Part shown: one piece after another, positions 36,831-45,794 of the stretch
Layout: each line of letters opens with the position of its first letter
Position numbering within the stretch: position 1 is the first letter of the stretch
DNA from: Gaiellaceae bacterium
GTDB taxonomy: Bacteria > Actinomycetota > Thermoleophilia > Gaiellales > Gaiellaceae
Reading direction: 5' to 3'
Assembly: GCA_030446625.1 (NCBI GenBank)
Contig: JAUJMY010000004.1
Span: 1 to 64,000, forward strand
Length of the DNA: 64,000 nucleotides
The notes under the pieces: generated by a model
Told to the model about the DNA's origin: nothing
The model's input: the letters and a program-made list of their open reading frames with translations, nothing else
Database searches by the model: none
Made by a program: the position numbers and the translations under genes

Positions 36831-37354
36831 CGCGGCACTACACTTGCCCGGCCTCGCGACAGGGCCGCGACGATCTCCGCCTCGTCCGCCTCGACCGTTC
36901 CGTGCTCCCGGACGAACGTCGCGAGCGCGTCGTTCGAGAGGAGCGGCTCGAGCCATCGCAGTGCGTAATCCGCCAGGACGGCGCGAACGTCCTCGCCGAG
37001 GCGTGCGAGATGGGCCTCGTGGTCGATCGTCCACCAGACGTCGCTCTGCCCCGACAGCGACCCGATCCGCTCGCGGACGACGCAGCTCGACTCGGCCGGA
37101 CGACGGCCGCCGCCCCACTTCCACGGCGGATGGTCGCGCAGGTGCTCGGACGTCGCGCCGACGTTGACCGTGAAGCGCACCTGCGCGGCGGTGCTCGAGG
37201 CGCTGCGCTGGAAGTTGACGACGCCCCACGCGTCGTCGCGGCGCACATGGAACGTCGACCCGCTGCGCGCAAAGCCGCGCTCGCGGAGGAACGGCGCGAT
37301 CTCCTCGTCGACGAACCGCTTGAAGACGCTCTGCGCGCGCGTCTCCAAGGTCAC
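36824..37354 (-). CDS. DUF4304 protein inside the glycolytic operon
   Basis: 176 aa. It begins TLETRAQSVFKRFVDEEIAP and continues FLRERGFARSGSTFHVRRDD, the DUF4304 pattern; the Trp-rich HPPWKWGGGRRP and VWWTIDHEAH are also typical. The function is not established. The GTG at 37354 overlaps the pgk stop (GTGA) and its end overlaps tpiA, so it is a true member of the gap-pgk-tpiA-gpmI transcript rather than a chance ORF, although glycolysis operons usually lack it. Confidence 0.8.
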   Translation of the reverse strand: MTLETRAQSVFKRFVDEEIAPFLRERGFARSGSTFHVRRDDAWGVVNFQRSASSTAAQVRFTVNVGATSEHLRDHPPWKWGGGRRPAESSCVVRERIGSLSGQSDVWWTIDHEAHLARLGEDVRAVLADYALRWLEPLLSNDALATFVREHGTVEADEAEIVAALSRGRASVVPRC

Positions 37355-38394
37355 GCTGCCGGAATCGCGGCCACGCCCGGCAGCTCCTTGCCCTCGAGCA
37401 GCTCGAGCGACGCGCCGCCGCCGGTCGAGACCCACGAGATCGACTGCGCGAGCCCGAGCTCCTGCACTGCCCGCACCGAGTCGCCGCCGCCCACGACCGA
37501 GAACGCCTCCGCCTCCGCGACCGCCCTCGCGACCGCGGTCGTCCCGTCCGCGAACGGCGGCCACTCGAAGACGCCCATCGGGCCGTTCCAGAAGATCGTC
37601 CGCGCCTCTGCGATCAGCTGCGCGAAGCGCTCGCGCGTCTCCGGCCCGACGTCCAGCCCCAGCCACCCCTCCGGCAGCTGGTCGAACGGCGTGACGCGCG
37701 TCTCCGCGTCCGGCGTGAAGGCCGACGCTGCGACGACGTCCACCGGAAGCTCCGCCTCGTACGGGAGCGGGTTCTCCCGCCGCAGCTCCTCGGCCATCTT
37801 GCCGCCGACGAGCACCGAGTCCGCGCGCTCCCCGAGATGCCGCAGGACGCCGAGCTTGTCGTCGACCTTCGCGCCTCCGGCGACGAGCATGAACGGTCGC
37901 TCCACGTCCTCCAGCAGCCGGCCCAGCATCTCGAGCTCGCACTCGAGGAGGAGGCCGGCGTACGCAGGAAGCACCCGCGCGACGGCCTCGGTCGACGCGT
38001 GGGCGCGGTGGGCAGAGCCGAACGCGTCGTTGACGTAGAGGTCGCGGCCGCCGGCGAGCTCGCGCGCATACCCCTCGTCGTTCTTCGTCTCGCGCGGGTC
38101 GAAGCGCGTGTTCTCGAGCACCGCGACGCGCTCGTCCGGCAGCAGCGAGCGCAGGTGAGCTTCGACCGGCGCGAGCGACCACGCCGGGTCGACGCCCTTC
38201 GGCCGCCCGAGGTGCGAGCAGACCGCGAGCTCCTCCGCGCCGCGCTCCAGCAACAGCTCGAGCGTCGGGAGCGCCGCGCGGATGCGCGTGTCGTCCGCGA
38301 CGGCGCCGTCGTCGAGCGGCACGTTCAGGTCGGCGCGGACGAGCACGCGCCGGCCGGCGACGTCGGCCTCGCGGACGGAGCGCGGGCGACGCAC
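37351..38394 (-). CDS. pgk: Phosphoglycerate kinase, compact form
   Basis: 347 aa, about 45 residues below the usual 390-400. The N domain has RVLVRADLNVPLDDG, CSHLGRPKG and YVNDAFGSAHRAHAST; the C domain has GGAKVDDKLGVL, NGPMGVFEWPPFADGT, and the nucleotide loop VVGGGDSV with STGGGASLELLEGKELPGV. Two segments are shorter than normal: the loop before AVLENTRF, and the region between VLVGGKMAEEL and LPVDVVAAS. All catalytic motifs remain. The GTG immediately follows the gap stop with no gap. Confidence 0.93.
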   Translation of the reverse strand: MRRPRSVREADVAGRRVLVRADLNVPLDDGAVADDTRIRAALPTLELLLERGAEELAVCSHLGRPKGVDPAWSLAPVEAHLRSLLPDERVAVLENTRFDPRETKNDEGYARELAGGRDLYVNDAFGSAHRAHASTEAVARVLPAYAGLLLECELEMLGRLLEDVERPFMLVAGGAKVDDKLGVLRHLGERADSVLVGGKMAEELRRENPLPYEAELPVDVVAASAFTPDAETRVTPFDQLPEGWLGLDVGPETRERFAQLIAEARTIFWNGPMGVFEWPPFADGTTAVARAVAEAEAFSVVGGGDSVRAVQELGLAQSISWVSTGGGASLELLEGKELPGVAAIPAA

Positions 38395-39441
38395 CTACGA
38401 GGCGCGCGCCTCGACCGGCTCTCGCTCGGCTGCGGGCAGCGTCTCCCCCACCCGCGCGACGAGGTCGACGAGCCGGCAGCTGTACCCCCACTCGTTGTCG
38501 TACCAGCCGAGGACCTTGACCATGTGCCCGCCGCCCATCGTGAGCTCGCTGTCGAAGATGCACGAGTACGGCGAGCGCTGGATGTCCGTCGAGACGAGCG
38601 GGTCGGCGGAGAACTGGAGGATCCCCTCCATCGCACCCGTGTCCGCGGCCGCGCGGAACGCCTCGTTCACGTCGTCGACGCCGACCTCCTGCGACAGGTG
38701 GACGACGAGATCGACCACGGAGCCCGTCGGGACCGGCGCCCGCATCGCCATCCCGTCGACCTTCCCCTCGAGGTCGGGCATGACGAGGCCGATCGCGCGC
38801 GCCGCTCCCGTGGACGTCGGGATGAGGTTGATCGCGGCCGCCCGCGCGCGCCGCAGGTCCTCGTGCGGGAGGTCGAGGATGCGCTGGTCGTTCGTGTACG
38901 CGTGGATCGTCGTCATGAAGCCGTGCTCGATCGTGAAGGCGTCGTGGAGCACCTTCGCCATCGGCGCGACGCAGTTCGTCGTGCACGACGCGTTCGAGAC
39001 GATGCTGTGGGCATCCGGGTCGTACGCGTCGTCGTTGACGCCGAGGACGACGGTGATGTCGGGCTCGGTCGCGGGTGCGGAGATGATCACCTTGCTCGCG
39101 CCCGCGTCGAGGTGCTTCTGCGCGCCGTCGCGCTTCGTGAAGATGCCCGTCGACTCGATCACGACGTCGATCCCGAGGTCGCCCCACGGCAGCGCCGCCG
39201 GATCCCGCTCGGAGAGGTGCTGGAGCTCGTGGCCCGCAGCGCGGATCACCCCGTCGCCGGCCTCGACGTCGTCGTCGAGCCGACCGAGGACGGAGTCGTA
39301 CTGGAGCAGGTGCGCCATCGTCGCGGCGTCCCCGAGGTCGTTCACGGCGACGATCTCGAAGTCGGCGCCGCGCTCGAGGTGCGCGCGGAAGAAATTGCGC
39401 CCGATGCGCCCGAACCCGTTGATCCCTACGCGTACGGCCAT
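38395..39441 (-). CDS. gap: Glyceraldehyde-3-phosphate dehydrogenase
   Basis: 348 aa. NAD-binding MAVRVGINGFGRIGRN, catalytic Cys in IVSNASCTTNC (about residue 154), TTIHAYTNDQRILD and the C-terminal WYDNEWGYSCRLVDLV are all canonical. The D following VAVN in VAVNDLGD suggests NAD preference. GGAGGAGG lies just before the ATG, and TAGACT at 39469-39474 is a plausible -10, so this is the first gene of the glycolytic transcript and, unlike many genes here, has a conventional leader. Confidence 0.96.
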   Translation of the reverse strand: MAVRVGINGFGRIGRNFFRAHLERGADFEIVAVNDLGDAATMAHLLQYDSVLGRLDDDVEAGDGVIRAAGHELQHLSERDPAALPWGDLGIDVVIESTGIFTKRDGAQKHLDAGASKVIISAPATEPDITVVLGVNDDAYDPDAHSIVSNASCTTNCVAPMAKVLHDAFTIEHGFMTTIHAYTNDQRILDLPHEDLRRARAAAINLIPTSTGAARAIGLVMPDLEGKVDGMAMRAPVPTGSVVDLVVHLSQEVGVDDVNEAFRAAADTGAMEGILQFSADPLVSTDIQRSPYSCIFDSELTMGGGHMVKVLGWYDNEWGYSCRLVDLVARVGETLPAAEREPVEARAS

Positions 39442-39835
39442 GGCCTCCTCCAGTCGGTTCCAGCCGCGAGTCTAACGGGGCACGCAGCCACGAATCGCGT
39501 GCACGCGGCGGGGGCCCCCGGTTGTTTTGTGCCGAGCGCATCGTCATACTCAGCGCCAGGCGGGTCCGTGCTCGTCCGGCGTCGAATTCAGACCCCGTTC
39601 GGCGCCAAGGTCCTGAGCGTGGTTCAACCGGAGGGGGAGGTCGTCCTCGGAGCTTCCCCTCCGGCCCGCCCTTTACGGGCGGCCGATCGGGCCTTCAGCG
39701 GCCTGCCGGCCAAGCCGGCAGACCTCTTGGTGTCGGCAGCGCAAGCGCTGCCTTAGCGGCCCGCAGAGCGTTGAGCGCGGCATCGCGAGCGACGCCGCGC
39801 GCGCCGCTCGTCGTCACGGCTTGAGAACGCGTCCG
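39442..39835 (-). other. Gene-free region between whiA and gap
   Basis: The gap-proximal end carries the gap promoter and ribosome site. The middle (39628-39752) is a run of four hairpins, listed separately. Only a doubtful 40-codon GTG frame (39695-39817, minus) is open; it shows no family resemblance. Confidence 0.6.
39628..39752 (-). ncRNA. Array of four hairpins, candidate structured RNA
   Basis: Stems in coordinate order: CCGGAGGGG (39628-39636) with CCCCTCCGG (39656-39664); CCGCCC (39666-39671) with GGGCGG (39677-39682), loop TTTAC; TGCCGGC (39704-39710) with GCCGGCA (39714-39720); GGCAGCG (39735-39741) with CGCTGCC (39746-39752). The array lies downstream of whiA and upstream of the gap promoter. 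It could be a terminator cluster, a small RNA, or the scaffold of a lost mobile element; strand and transcription are not known. Confidence 0.35.
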
Positions 39836-40756
39836 CTAGAGCTGCGCGAGCTCGACGAGCTTCGCGAGCCGCCTCTGCATCGCCGCTTTCGTGATCGGGC
39901 GGTCCGTCTTCGCCGCAAGCTCGCGGAGCGAGCCGGCCGGGTGGCGCCGGCGCAGCTCCGCCGCCTCGCGAAGCCGCTGCGGGAGCTTCTCGAGCCGCCC
40001 CTCCGCCTCGAGTCGCTTCACGGCCTGGAGCTGCACGTGCGCGGCCCGACTCGTACGCACGAGGTTCCCGTGGTCGGCGTTCGCGAGCCTGTTCGCGTTC
40101 GCGCGCGTCGAGCCGACGACGGCGCGCTCCTCGAAGCGCAGGACCGCGTCGCTGGCACCGGCCGCCGCGAGAACGCCGCCGATCCCGTCGCTCCCCTTCG
40201 CGTACGCGATCGCGTGGCGGCCGCGGTCGCGGACGCGCAGCGTCGCGCCCTGCGCCTCTGCCACCGAGGCAAGGAACGCCGCGCCCTCGGCGCTTCCGCT
40301 GCGCAGCTCGAGGTGCGGCGCGCGCGGCCCGCTGAGCGACCCCGCTCCGAGCAGCGCGCCTCGCAGGTACGCGGCCCGGCAGCACGCCCGGGCGACGAGG
40401 CGCTTCGGCGGGCGCTCGAGCGGAGCGAGCCGCGCCCCGAGCACCCCGCTGCGACGCAGCGTCGCGAGGCCGCGCTCGTCGCCGCGGACGTGGAGCTGGT
40501 ACCGCGTCGGGCGGCCGAACGCGCGCTGGCGGTAGCTGCGGATCTCGGACTCGACGCCGAACGCGCGCAGGAGGCTGAAGCCGCGGCGGGCGACGGCGGG
40601 GCTTGCGACGTCGAGGTGCGCCGAGACCTCGCCGCGCCCGCGCAGGTGGTAGCTCCCCGCCGCATGGAAGAGTCCCGAGAGCTCGGCGAGGCGGTCGCAC
40701 TCCCGCTCGGGCGCGATCGACGCAAGCTCGTTGCGCAGGTCTTCGGAGAGCGACAC
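39836..40756 (-). CDS. whiA: Sporulation/division regulator WhiA
   Basis: About 306 aa. Homology starts at SLSEDLRNELASIAPERECD, continues through the LAGLIDADG-like middle (AAYLRGALLGAGSLSG, HLELRSGSAEGAAFL) and ends in a helix-turn-helix (SLRELAAKTDRPITKAAMQR). WhiA binds DNA and, in streptomycetes, works with WhiB during sporulation septation; it is conserved in non-sporulating Gram-positives too. Its place directly upstream of gap-pgk-tpiA is a conserved Gram-positive arrangement. I prefer the GTG at 40756; an ATG at 40777 overlaps the divergent gene's ATG. Confidence 0.9.
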   Translation of the reverse strand: MSLSEDLRNELASIAPERECDRLAELSGLFHAAGSYHLRGRGEVSAHLDVASPAVARRGFSLLRAFGVESEIRSYRQRAFGRPTRYQLHVRGDERGLATLRRSGVLGARLAPLERPPKRLVARACCRAAYLRGALLGAGSLSGPRAPHLELRSGSAEGAAFLASVAEAQGATLRVRDRGRHAIAYAKGSDGIGGVLAAAGASDAVLRFEERAVVGSTRANANRLANADHGNLVRTSRAAHVQLQAVKRLEAEGRLEKLPQRLREAAELRRRHPAGSLRELAAKTDRPITKAAMQRRLAKLVELAQL

Positions 40757-40775
40757 CCATCTAGAATCGTGCCGC

Positions 40776-42437
40776 ATGACGGCGCCCGGCCTCTTCCGCC
40801 CTCCCGTTCCGCAGAACGAGCCCGTCAAGGGCTATGCGCCCGGGTCGCCGGAGCGCAGCGAGCTGCGCCTGCGGCTCCAGCAGATGGAGGCGGAGCGGAT
40901 CGAGATCCCGCTCGTGATCGGCGGCGAGGACGTGCGTACCGGCGACACGTTCGAGGCGGTCATGCCGCACCGCAAGAGCCACGTGCTCGCGGACGTCCAC
41001 GCAGGCGGCCCCGAGGAGGTCGAACGGGCGATCCGGGCCGCCGGCGAGGCGTGGCACGACTGGTCGCGGACGCCGTGGGAGGAGCGCGCCGCGGTCTTCC
41101 TCCGCGCGTCCGAGCTGCTCGCCGGCCCGTGGCGCGCGACCCTGAACGCGGCGACCATGCTCGGCCAGTCGAAGACCGCGCACCAGGCAGAGATCGACGC
41201 GGCGTGCGAGCTGATCGACTTCTGGCGCTTCAACGTCGAGTTCATGCTCCGGATCTACTCCGAGCAGCCGATCTCGTCGCCGGGGACGTGGAACCGCATG
41301 GAGTACCGGCCGCTCGAGGGCTTCGTCTTCGCCGTCAGCCCGTTCAACTTCACGTCGATCGCGGGGAACCTCCCGACGAGCCCCGCCCTGCTCGGGAACA
41401 CCGTCGTGTGGAAGCCCGCGTCGACGTCGGCCTTCTCAGCCTACTTCATCATGCGTCTGCTCCAGGAGGCCGGACTTCCCGACGGCGTCGTCAACCTCGT
41501 CTACGGCTCCGGCGCCCGGATCGGGGACGCGGCGCTCGCGAGCGCCGAGCTCGCCGGCGTCCACTTCACCGGCTCGACGCCGGTTTTCCACAGCATGTGG
41601 AAGACGGTCGGCGACAACATCGGGGCCTACCGCAACTACCCGCGCCTCGTCGGCGAGACGGGCGGCAAGGACTTCATCCTCGCCCACCCGTCCGCGGACG
41701 TGGACGCGCTGGCGACGGCGATCGTCCGCGGCTCCTTCGAGTACCAGGGGCAGAAGTGCTCCGCGGCGTCGCGCGTGATCGCTCCCGCGAACCTGTGGCC
41801 CCAGCTGCGCGAGCGAATCGCGGAGGAGGTCGGCTCGCTCCGGATGGGCGACGTGACCGACTTCGCCAACTTCATGGGCGCCGTCATCGACGGCGGCTCG
41901 TTCCGTACGCAGCGCGAGGCGATCGACGAGGCGCGCGCGGCCGGCGCGGAGATCGTGGCGGGCGGCGGGTACGACGACAGCGAGGGCTACTTCGTGGAGC
42001 CGACGGTGATCCGGACCGACGACCCGCAGTTCCGGCTGATGCGCGACGAGCTCTTCGGGCCGATCGTGACGGCGTGGGTCTATGCGGAGAACCGCTGGGA
42101 CGAGGCGCTCGCCGTCGCGGACAAGGGCTCGCCGTACGGGCTCACCGGCGCCGTGTTCGCGGAGGATCGCGCGGCGATCCAGGACGCGTCCGAGAAGCTC
42201 GAGTACGCCGCCGGCAACTTCTACGTCAACGACAAGCCGACCGGCGCGATCGTCGGCCAGCAGCCGTTCGGCGGCGCGAGGGCGTCGGGGACGAACGACA
42301 AGGCGGGCTCGATGTGGAACCTGATCCGCTGGCTCAGCCCGCGCACGATCAAGGAGACGTTCGTCCCGCCGCGGGACTACCGGTACCCGTTCCTCGCAGC
42401 CGACGCAGACGGCTCGGGGCCGACGGACCGCCCCTAG
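40776..42437 (+). CDS. 1-pyrroline-5-carboxylate (L-glutamate gamma-semialdehyde) dehydrogenase
   Basis: 553 aa aldehyde dehydrogenase of the proline-catabolic type. It has the long N-terminal stretch of that group, the catalytic Glu in VGETGGKDF, the catalytic Cys in YQGQKCSAASR (about residue 325), and the PFGGARASGTNDKAG end. It oxidises glutamate semialdehyde to glutamate with NAD. No proline dehydrogenase gene is adjacent. TAGAAT at 40762-40767 precedes the ATG by 8 bases, a leaderless promoter, divergent from whiA. Confidence 0.92.
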   Translation: MTAPGLFRPPVPQNEPVKGYAPGSPERSELRLRLQQMEAERIEIPLVIGGEDVRTGDTFEAVMPHRKSHVLADVHAGGPEEVERAIRAAGEAWHDWSRTPWEERAAVFLRASELLAGPWRATLNAATMLGQSKTAHQAEIDAACELIDFWRFNVEFMLRIYSEQPISSPGTWNRMEYRPLEGFVFAVSPFNFTSIAGNLPTSPALLGNTVVWKPASTSAFSAYFIMRLLQEAGLPDGVVNLVYGSGARIGDAALASAELAGVHFTGSTPVFHSMWKTVGDNIGAYRNYPRLVGETGGKDFILAHPSADVDALATAIVRGSFEYQGQKCSAASRVIAPANLWPQLRERIAEEVGSLRMGDVTDFANFMGAVIDGGSFRTQREAIDEARAAGAEIVAGGGYDDSEGYFVEPTVIRTDDPQFRLMRDELFGPIVTAWVYAENRWDEALAVADKGSPYGLTGAVFAEDRAAIQDASEKLEYAAGNFYVNDKPTGAIVGQQPFGGARASGTNDKAGSMWNLIRWLSPRTIKETFVPPRDYRYPFLAADADGSGPTDRP

Positions 42438-43231
42438 CCGCCGACGAAGAACGGCCACGCGACGGCGGCGGCCGCGTCGTCCGTCGCGGCGAACGCGACC
42501 ACGTGGTGGCGCCCGGGCCGCAGCGCCATGCGCGGCGTCGCTTCGAGGTGCGCGCGGAACGTCGTCCGTGCGAGCTCGAACGGGAGCAGCCGCCCGTCCA
42601 GCCACACGACCACATGGCGCGGGGGCTGCGGCGCGTTCACCGTCGCCGCGACGAGCGGCCGCGCGTCCGTCTCGTCGTGCGGCTCGGGGCTGAGCCCGTC
42701 CACGACGAGGCCGCCCAGGTCGAGCCTCCAGCCGCGGCGCTCGCGCCTGAGCGCAGCGCCGTAGGCGAACGCCTCGCGAACGCCGTCGACGGTGCGCGCG
42801 CCCGCCACCGCCGCGACGCCCCAGCGGGTGCCGCCGACGACGCGCGAGAGGATGACGCGACCGCCTTCCATCGTCCCCGCCCCACGCTCGAGATCGCGCG
42901 CGGTGCCGGCGCGGAACACGGCGAGCGTCCCCCCGTGCGTCGCGCGCGTCTCCGCAGTCAGCAGCGACCACATCGCAGCGGCGTCGCCCCGACGCGCGCC
43001 GCGGACGAAGCGCACGAGGACGCGCCCGGGCTCTCGATCCGCGCGCGTCGCCTCGGCCGCCACGGCGGCGGGCGCCGCCGCCGACCCACCACGGGCGTCG
43101 CCATCGGCGTCACCGCCGCCGCACGCGGAGACGAGCAGCACCAGCGCGAGCGCCGCGCGAGCGCGCACGCGCGGCACAGGTAGCGGCCCCGGCTCCGCGG
43201 GGACGCGGCGTTCGCCGCCGCCCGTCCTCAC
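42434..43231 (-). CDS. Secreted lipoprotein of unknown function
   Basis: Up to 265 aa. A basic N terminus followed by ALALVLLVSACGGG gives a lipoprotein signal (lipobox VSAC, about residue 37). The mature part contains RVLVRFVRGARRGDAAAMWS, resembling the NTF2-like domain often found in actinobacterial lipoproteins, and a beta-rich C-terminal domain (VVVWLDGRLLPFELARTT). GTG 43231 overlaps the upstream kinase stop; an internal GTG about 10 codons later would give a more normal signal. It converges with the dehydrogenase gene with a 4-base overlap. Confidence 0.65.
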   Translation of the reverse strand: MRTGGGERRVPAEPGPLPVPRVRARAALALVLLVSACGGGDADGDARGGSAAAPAAVAAEATRADREPGRVLVRFVRGARRGDAAAMWSLLTAETRATHGGTLAVFRAGTARDLERGAGTMEGGRVILSRVVGGTRWGVAAVAGARTVDGVREAFAYGAALRRERRGWRLDLGGLVVDGLSPEPHDETDARPLVAATVNAPQPPRHVVVWLDGRLLPFELARTTFRAHLEATPRMALRPGRHHVVAFAATDDAAAAVAWPFFVGG

Positions 43232-43740
43232 GGCATCGCCGCCCGCTGCGAGACGCTACGACGGATGCCGTCACCGATCGCGATCAGCGCGTCCACGACG
43301 TCATCGAGCGGTCTGCTCGAATCGATCTCGTGGGTGCACGTCGCCCGCAGCAGCGGCTCCACCGAGTCGAGGTGGAAGAGGATCCGCTGGCGTTCCCCGG
43401 GGCCTTTCCCGTAGTCGTTCGTCGTCCTGTTCGCGACGCGCTCGAGGATCACCTCGGCGGGAGCGCTCAGCAGGACGATCGCGTCGAAGCGGTCGTAGAA
43501 CTTTGCCTGGTTCGACATGCACCCCGACACGTAGAGCGTGTGCGCGTCCTGCGAGGCCAGGAGCTCGGCCATGCGATCCTCGCGCCAAAGCCACTCTTCC
43601 TCCGAGCCGCAAGCAGCAGGGACCCATTCGCTCCACGCGGCGGAGTCCGTGTCGACTGTACGGAAGCCGCGGCGGCCGAGCTCCGCCAGCGCGGTCGACT
43701 TCCCGGTCCCCGACATCCCGGTGACCAACACTCTTGCCAC
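43228..43740 (-). CDS. Shikimate/adenylate-kinase-like P-loop protein
   Basis: 170 aa. Walker A GMSGTGKSTALAELGRRG at the N terminus, DTDSAAWSEWVPA as the acceptor region, and a lid-like VANRTTNDYGKGPGE. This matches small AAA/shikimate-kinase-like NTPases of unassigned substrate. TAGTGT (43747-43752) lies 6 bases before the GTG at 43740, so it is leaderless. Probably cotranscribed with the lipoprotein gene, whose start overlaps its stop. Confidence 0.8.
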   Translation of the reverse strand: MARVLVTGMSGTGKSTALAELGRRGFRTVDTDSAAWSEWVPAACGSEEEWLWREDRMAELLASQDAHTLYVSGCMSNQAKFYDRFDAIVLLSAPAEVILERVANRTTNDYGKGPGERQRILFHLDSVEPLLRATCTHEIDSSRPLDDVVDALIAIGDGIRRSVSQRAAMP

Positions 43741-43854
43741 GCCCGGACACTAGTCCCGGGGGTGCCTGCGCGCGCAGAGCCCGCCGTTCGCGACGCTCGG
43801 CCTGGAGCTGAGGCATGGCTGAGGACAGCCGGATCGCGCATGCCGACCGGCTGA

Positions 43855-43872
43855 GACCTCCAGGGGGAGGTC
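43855..43872 (-). terminator. Hairpin downstream of uvrC
   Basis: GACCTCC (43855-43861) pairs with GGAGGTC (43866-43872) with a 4-base loop, 22 bases past the uvrC stop. The rest of the 43741-43893 gap shows no gene. Confidence 0.55.
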
Positions 43873-43893
43873 GCCCTTCGGCTTGAAGGTGTA

Positions 43894-45744
43894 CTACGCG
43901 CGGCCGGTCTTGTGGAGCTGCGCGTAGATCGCGCGGGCGGTCTTCGCAGGCAGCTCCGGGACGCCCTCGAGGTCCTCCTGCGACGCGGCGAGGAAGCGCT
44001 CGACCGACCCGAAGTGGCGGAGGAGCGCTCGGCGGCGCGTCGGGCCGACCCCCTGGAGCGTGTCGAAGATCGACTCGAACGAGCGCGACTCCCGGCGCTG
44101 ACGATGGAAGCCGAGCGCGAAGCGGTGCGCCTCGTCGCGCAGCCGCTGGAGGAGCTGGAGCCCGGCGGAGTGCGGGTCGAGCAGGATGGGATCCGGCCGC
44201 CCCGGCACGTAGACCTCCTCGATCCGCTTCGCGAGCGCGATCACTGCGACGCGCGGGAGGTCGTACGCCTGCATCGCCGCAAGCGCCGCGGAGAGTTGCC
44301 CTTTCCCGCCGTCGATCACGACCAGGTTCGGCACCGCCGCGAAGCCCTCGTCGTACTCGTCGGACGCTACGTCGCGGACGCGCGCGAACCGGCGCGAGAT
44401 CACCTCCGCCATCGCGGCGAAGTCGTCCTGCCCGTCGATCCCGCGGATGCCGAACTTGCGGTAGTGCGCCTTCTTCGGCATCGCGTCCTGGAAGACGACC
44501 ATCGAGCCGACCGGCGACTCGGCCTGGATGTTCGAGATGTCGAAGCACTCGATCCGGATCGGGAGGCTCTCGAGGTTGAGCGCCTCGCGCAGCTCCTCGA
44601 GCGCCTCGACCCGCCGCAGGCGCTTCTGCTCCGTCGCGGCGGTCTCGGAGGCGAGTGCCAAGCGCGCGTTCTCCGACGCCAGCTCCTGGAGCCGCCGTTT
44701 CTCCCCCCGCTCCGCCGGACGCAGCTCGACGCGCGCGCCCCGCCGCTCCGACAGGAACTCCGCGAGCGCGCTCAGGTCGCCCGCGTCGCGCGGGACGACG
44801 AGCTGCGGCGGGACGCTCGGCGCCGAGCCGTAGTACTCGAGGCAGAACGCCTCGAGGATCGTCGTCAGGTCCTGCCCCGCGACGTTCTCGAGATGGAAGC
44901 TGTGGCGGTCGATGAGCTTCCCGTCGCGCAGCGGGAACACCTGGACCGCCGCCCGGTCCTCGTCTGCGGCGATCCCGAGGACGTCGATCGTGCCCACGGA
45001 ACGGCGGTCGGCAGCCTGCCGCTCCGCGAGGTGCTGGACGGCGTACAGCCGGTTCCGGTGCCGCGCCGCTTCCTCGAAGCGCTCCTCCGCCGCCGCCCGC
45101 TTCATCTTCCGCTCCAGCTCGCGCAGGATCGGGCGCGTCTCGCCCGACAGGAACTCGATCACGCCGTCGACGATCGCCCGGTAGCCCTCCTTCGACACGT
45201 AGCCGACGCAGGGCGCGAGGCAGCGCTCGATGTGGTAGTCGAGGCACGGGATCCCGGAGTGGCGCCCCGGCTTGGGCCCCTCGCACGGGCGGTACGGGAA
45301 CACGCGGTTCAGCACGTCCAGCGTCTCGCGCACCTTCTTCGCGTTCGCGTACGGCCCGAAGTAGACGACGCCGCGGCGGTGGCGCTCGCGCGTGAACATC
45401 ACGCGCGGGTAGTCGTCCTCGACCGTGACCGCGATGTATGGAAAGGACTTGTCGTCGCGGAGCCGCACGTTGAACGGCGGGCGGTGTCGCTTGACGAGGT
45501 TCTGCTCCAGGTGGAGCGCCTCGACCTCGGACCCGGTGACGATCACCTCCACGTCGCGGACGCGGCTCGGGAGCTGCGCGATCGTCGCGCGCGAGTCGCT
45601 CGAGCGCTGGAAGTAGCTTCGGACGCGCGGCCGGAGGGACTTCGCCTTCCCCACGTAGAGGACCTCGCCGCGCTCGCCCCGGAACAGGTACACGCCGGGC
45701 TTCGCAGGCACCGATTTCAGCTGCGTCTTGACGTGTTCGGACAA
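43894..45744 (-). CDS. uvrC: Excinuclease ABC subunit C
   Basis: 616 aa. Makes both incisions in nucleotide excision repair with UvrB. Domains in order: GIY-YIG nuclease (KPGVYLFRGERGEVLYVGKA, about 14-34), Cys-rich insertion (CLDYHIERCLAPC), UvrB-interacting UVR motif (ELERKMKRAAAEERFEEAAR), RNase H-like 5' nuclease (RIECFDISNIQ, PNLVVIDGGKGQL) and C-terminal helix-hairpin-helix (GVGPTRRRALLRHFGS). TTG start at 45744; TAGGCT lies 9 bases upstream. No clear LexA box is seen here although CGAAC occurs at the start. Confidence 0.95.
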   Translation of the reverse strand: MSEHVKTQLKSVPAKPGVYLFRGERGEVLYVGKAKSLRPRVRSYFQRSSDSRATIAQLPSRVRDVEVIVTGSEVEALHLEQNLVKRHRPPFNVRLRDDKSFPYIAVTVEDDYPRVMFTRERHRRGVVYFGPYANAKKVRETLDVLNRVFPYRPCEGPKPGRHSGIPCLDYHIERCLAPCVGYVSKEGYRAIVDGVIEFLSGETRPILRELERKMKRAAAEERFEEAARHRNRLYAVQHLAERQAADRRSVGTIDVLGIAADEDRAAVQVFPLRDGKLIDRHSFHLENVAGQDLTTILEAFCLEYYGSAPSVPPQLVVPRDAGDLSALAEFLSERRGARVELRPAERGEKRRLQELASENARLALASETAATEQKRLRRVEALEELREALNLESLPIRIECFDISNIQAESPVGSMVVFQDAMPKKAHYRKFGIRGIDGQDDFAAMAEVISRRFARVRDVASDEYDEGFAAVPNLVVIDGGKGQLSAALAAMQAYDLPRVAVIALAKRIEEVYVPGRPDPILLDPHSAGLQLLQRLRDEAHRFALGFHRQRRESRSFESIFDTLQGVGPTRRRALLRHFGSVERFLAASQEDLEGVPELPAKTARAIYAQLHKTGRA

Positions 45745-45794
45745 TGTTTGGCAAGCCTAGCCGTGGCCCTCGCCGCGGCTATCGTGGGCGCCGA

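Noticed and set aside
43741..43893. Hairpins after uvrC considered as an IS605/TnpB-type guide RNA end
   Set aside because: Only one clear stem, correctly placed as the uvrC terminator, and no transposase remnant nearby.
45735..45760. LexA box at the uvrC start
   Set aside because: CGAAC is present but the facing half is GTCAA rather than GTTCG, so the operator is incomplete.
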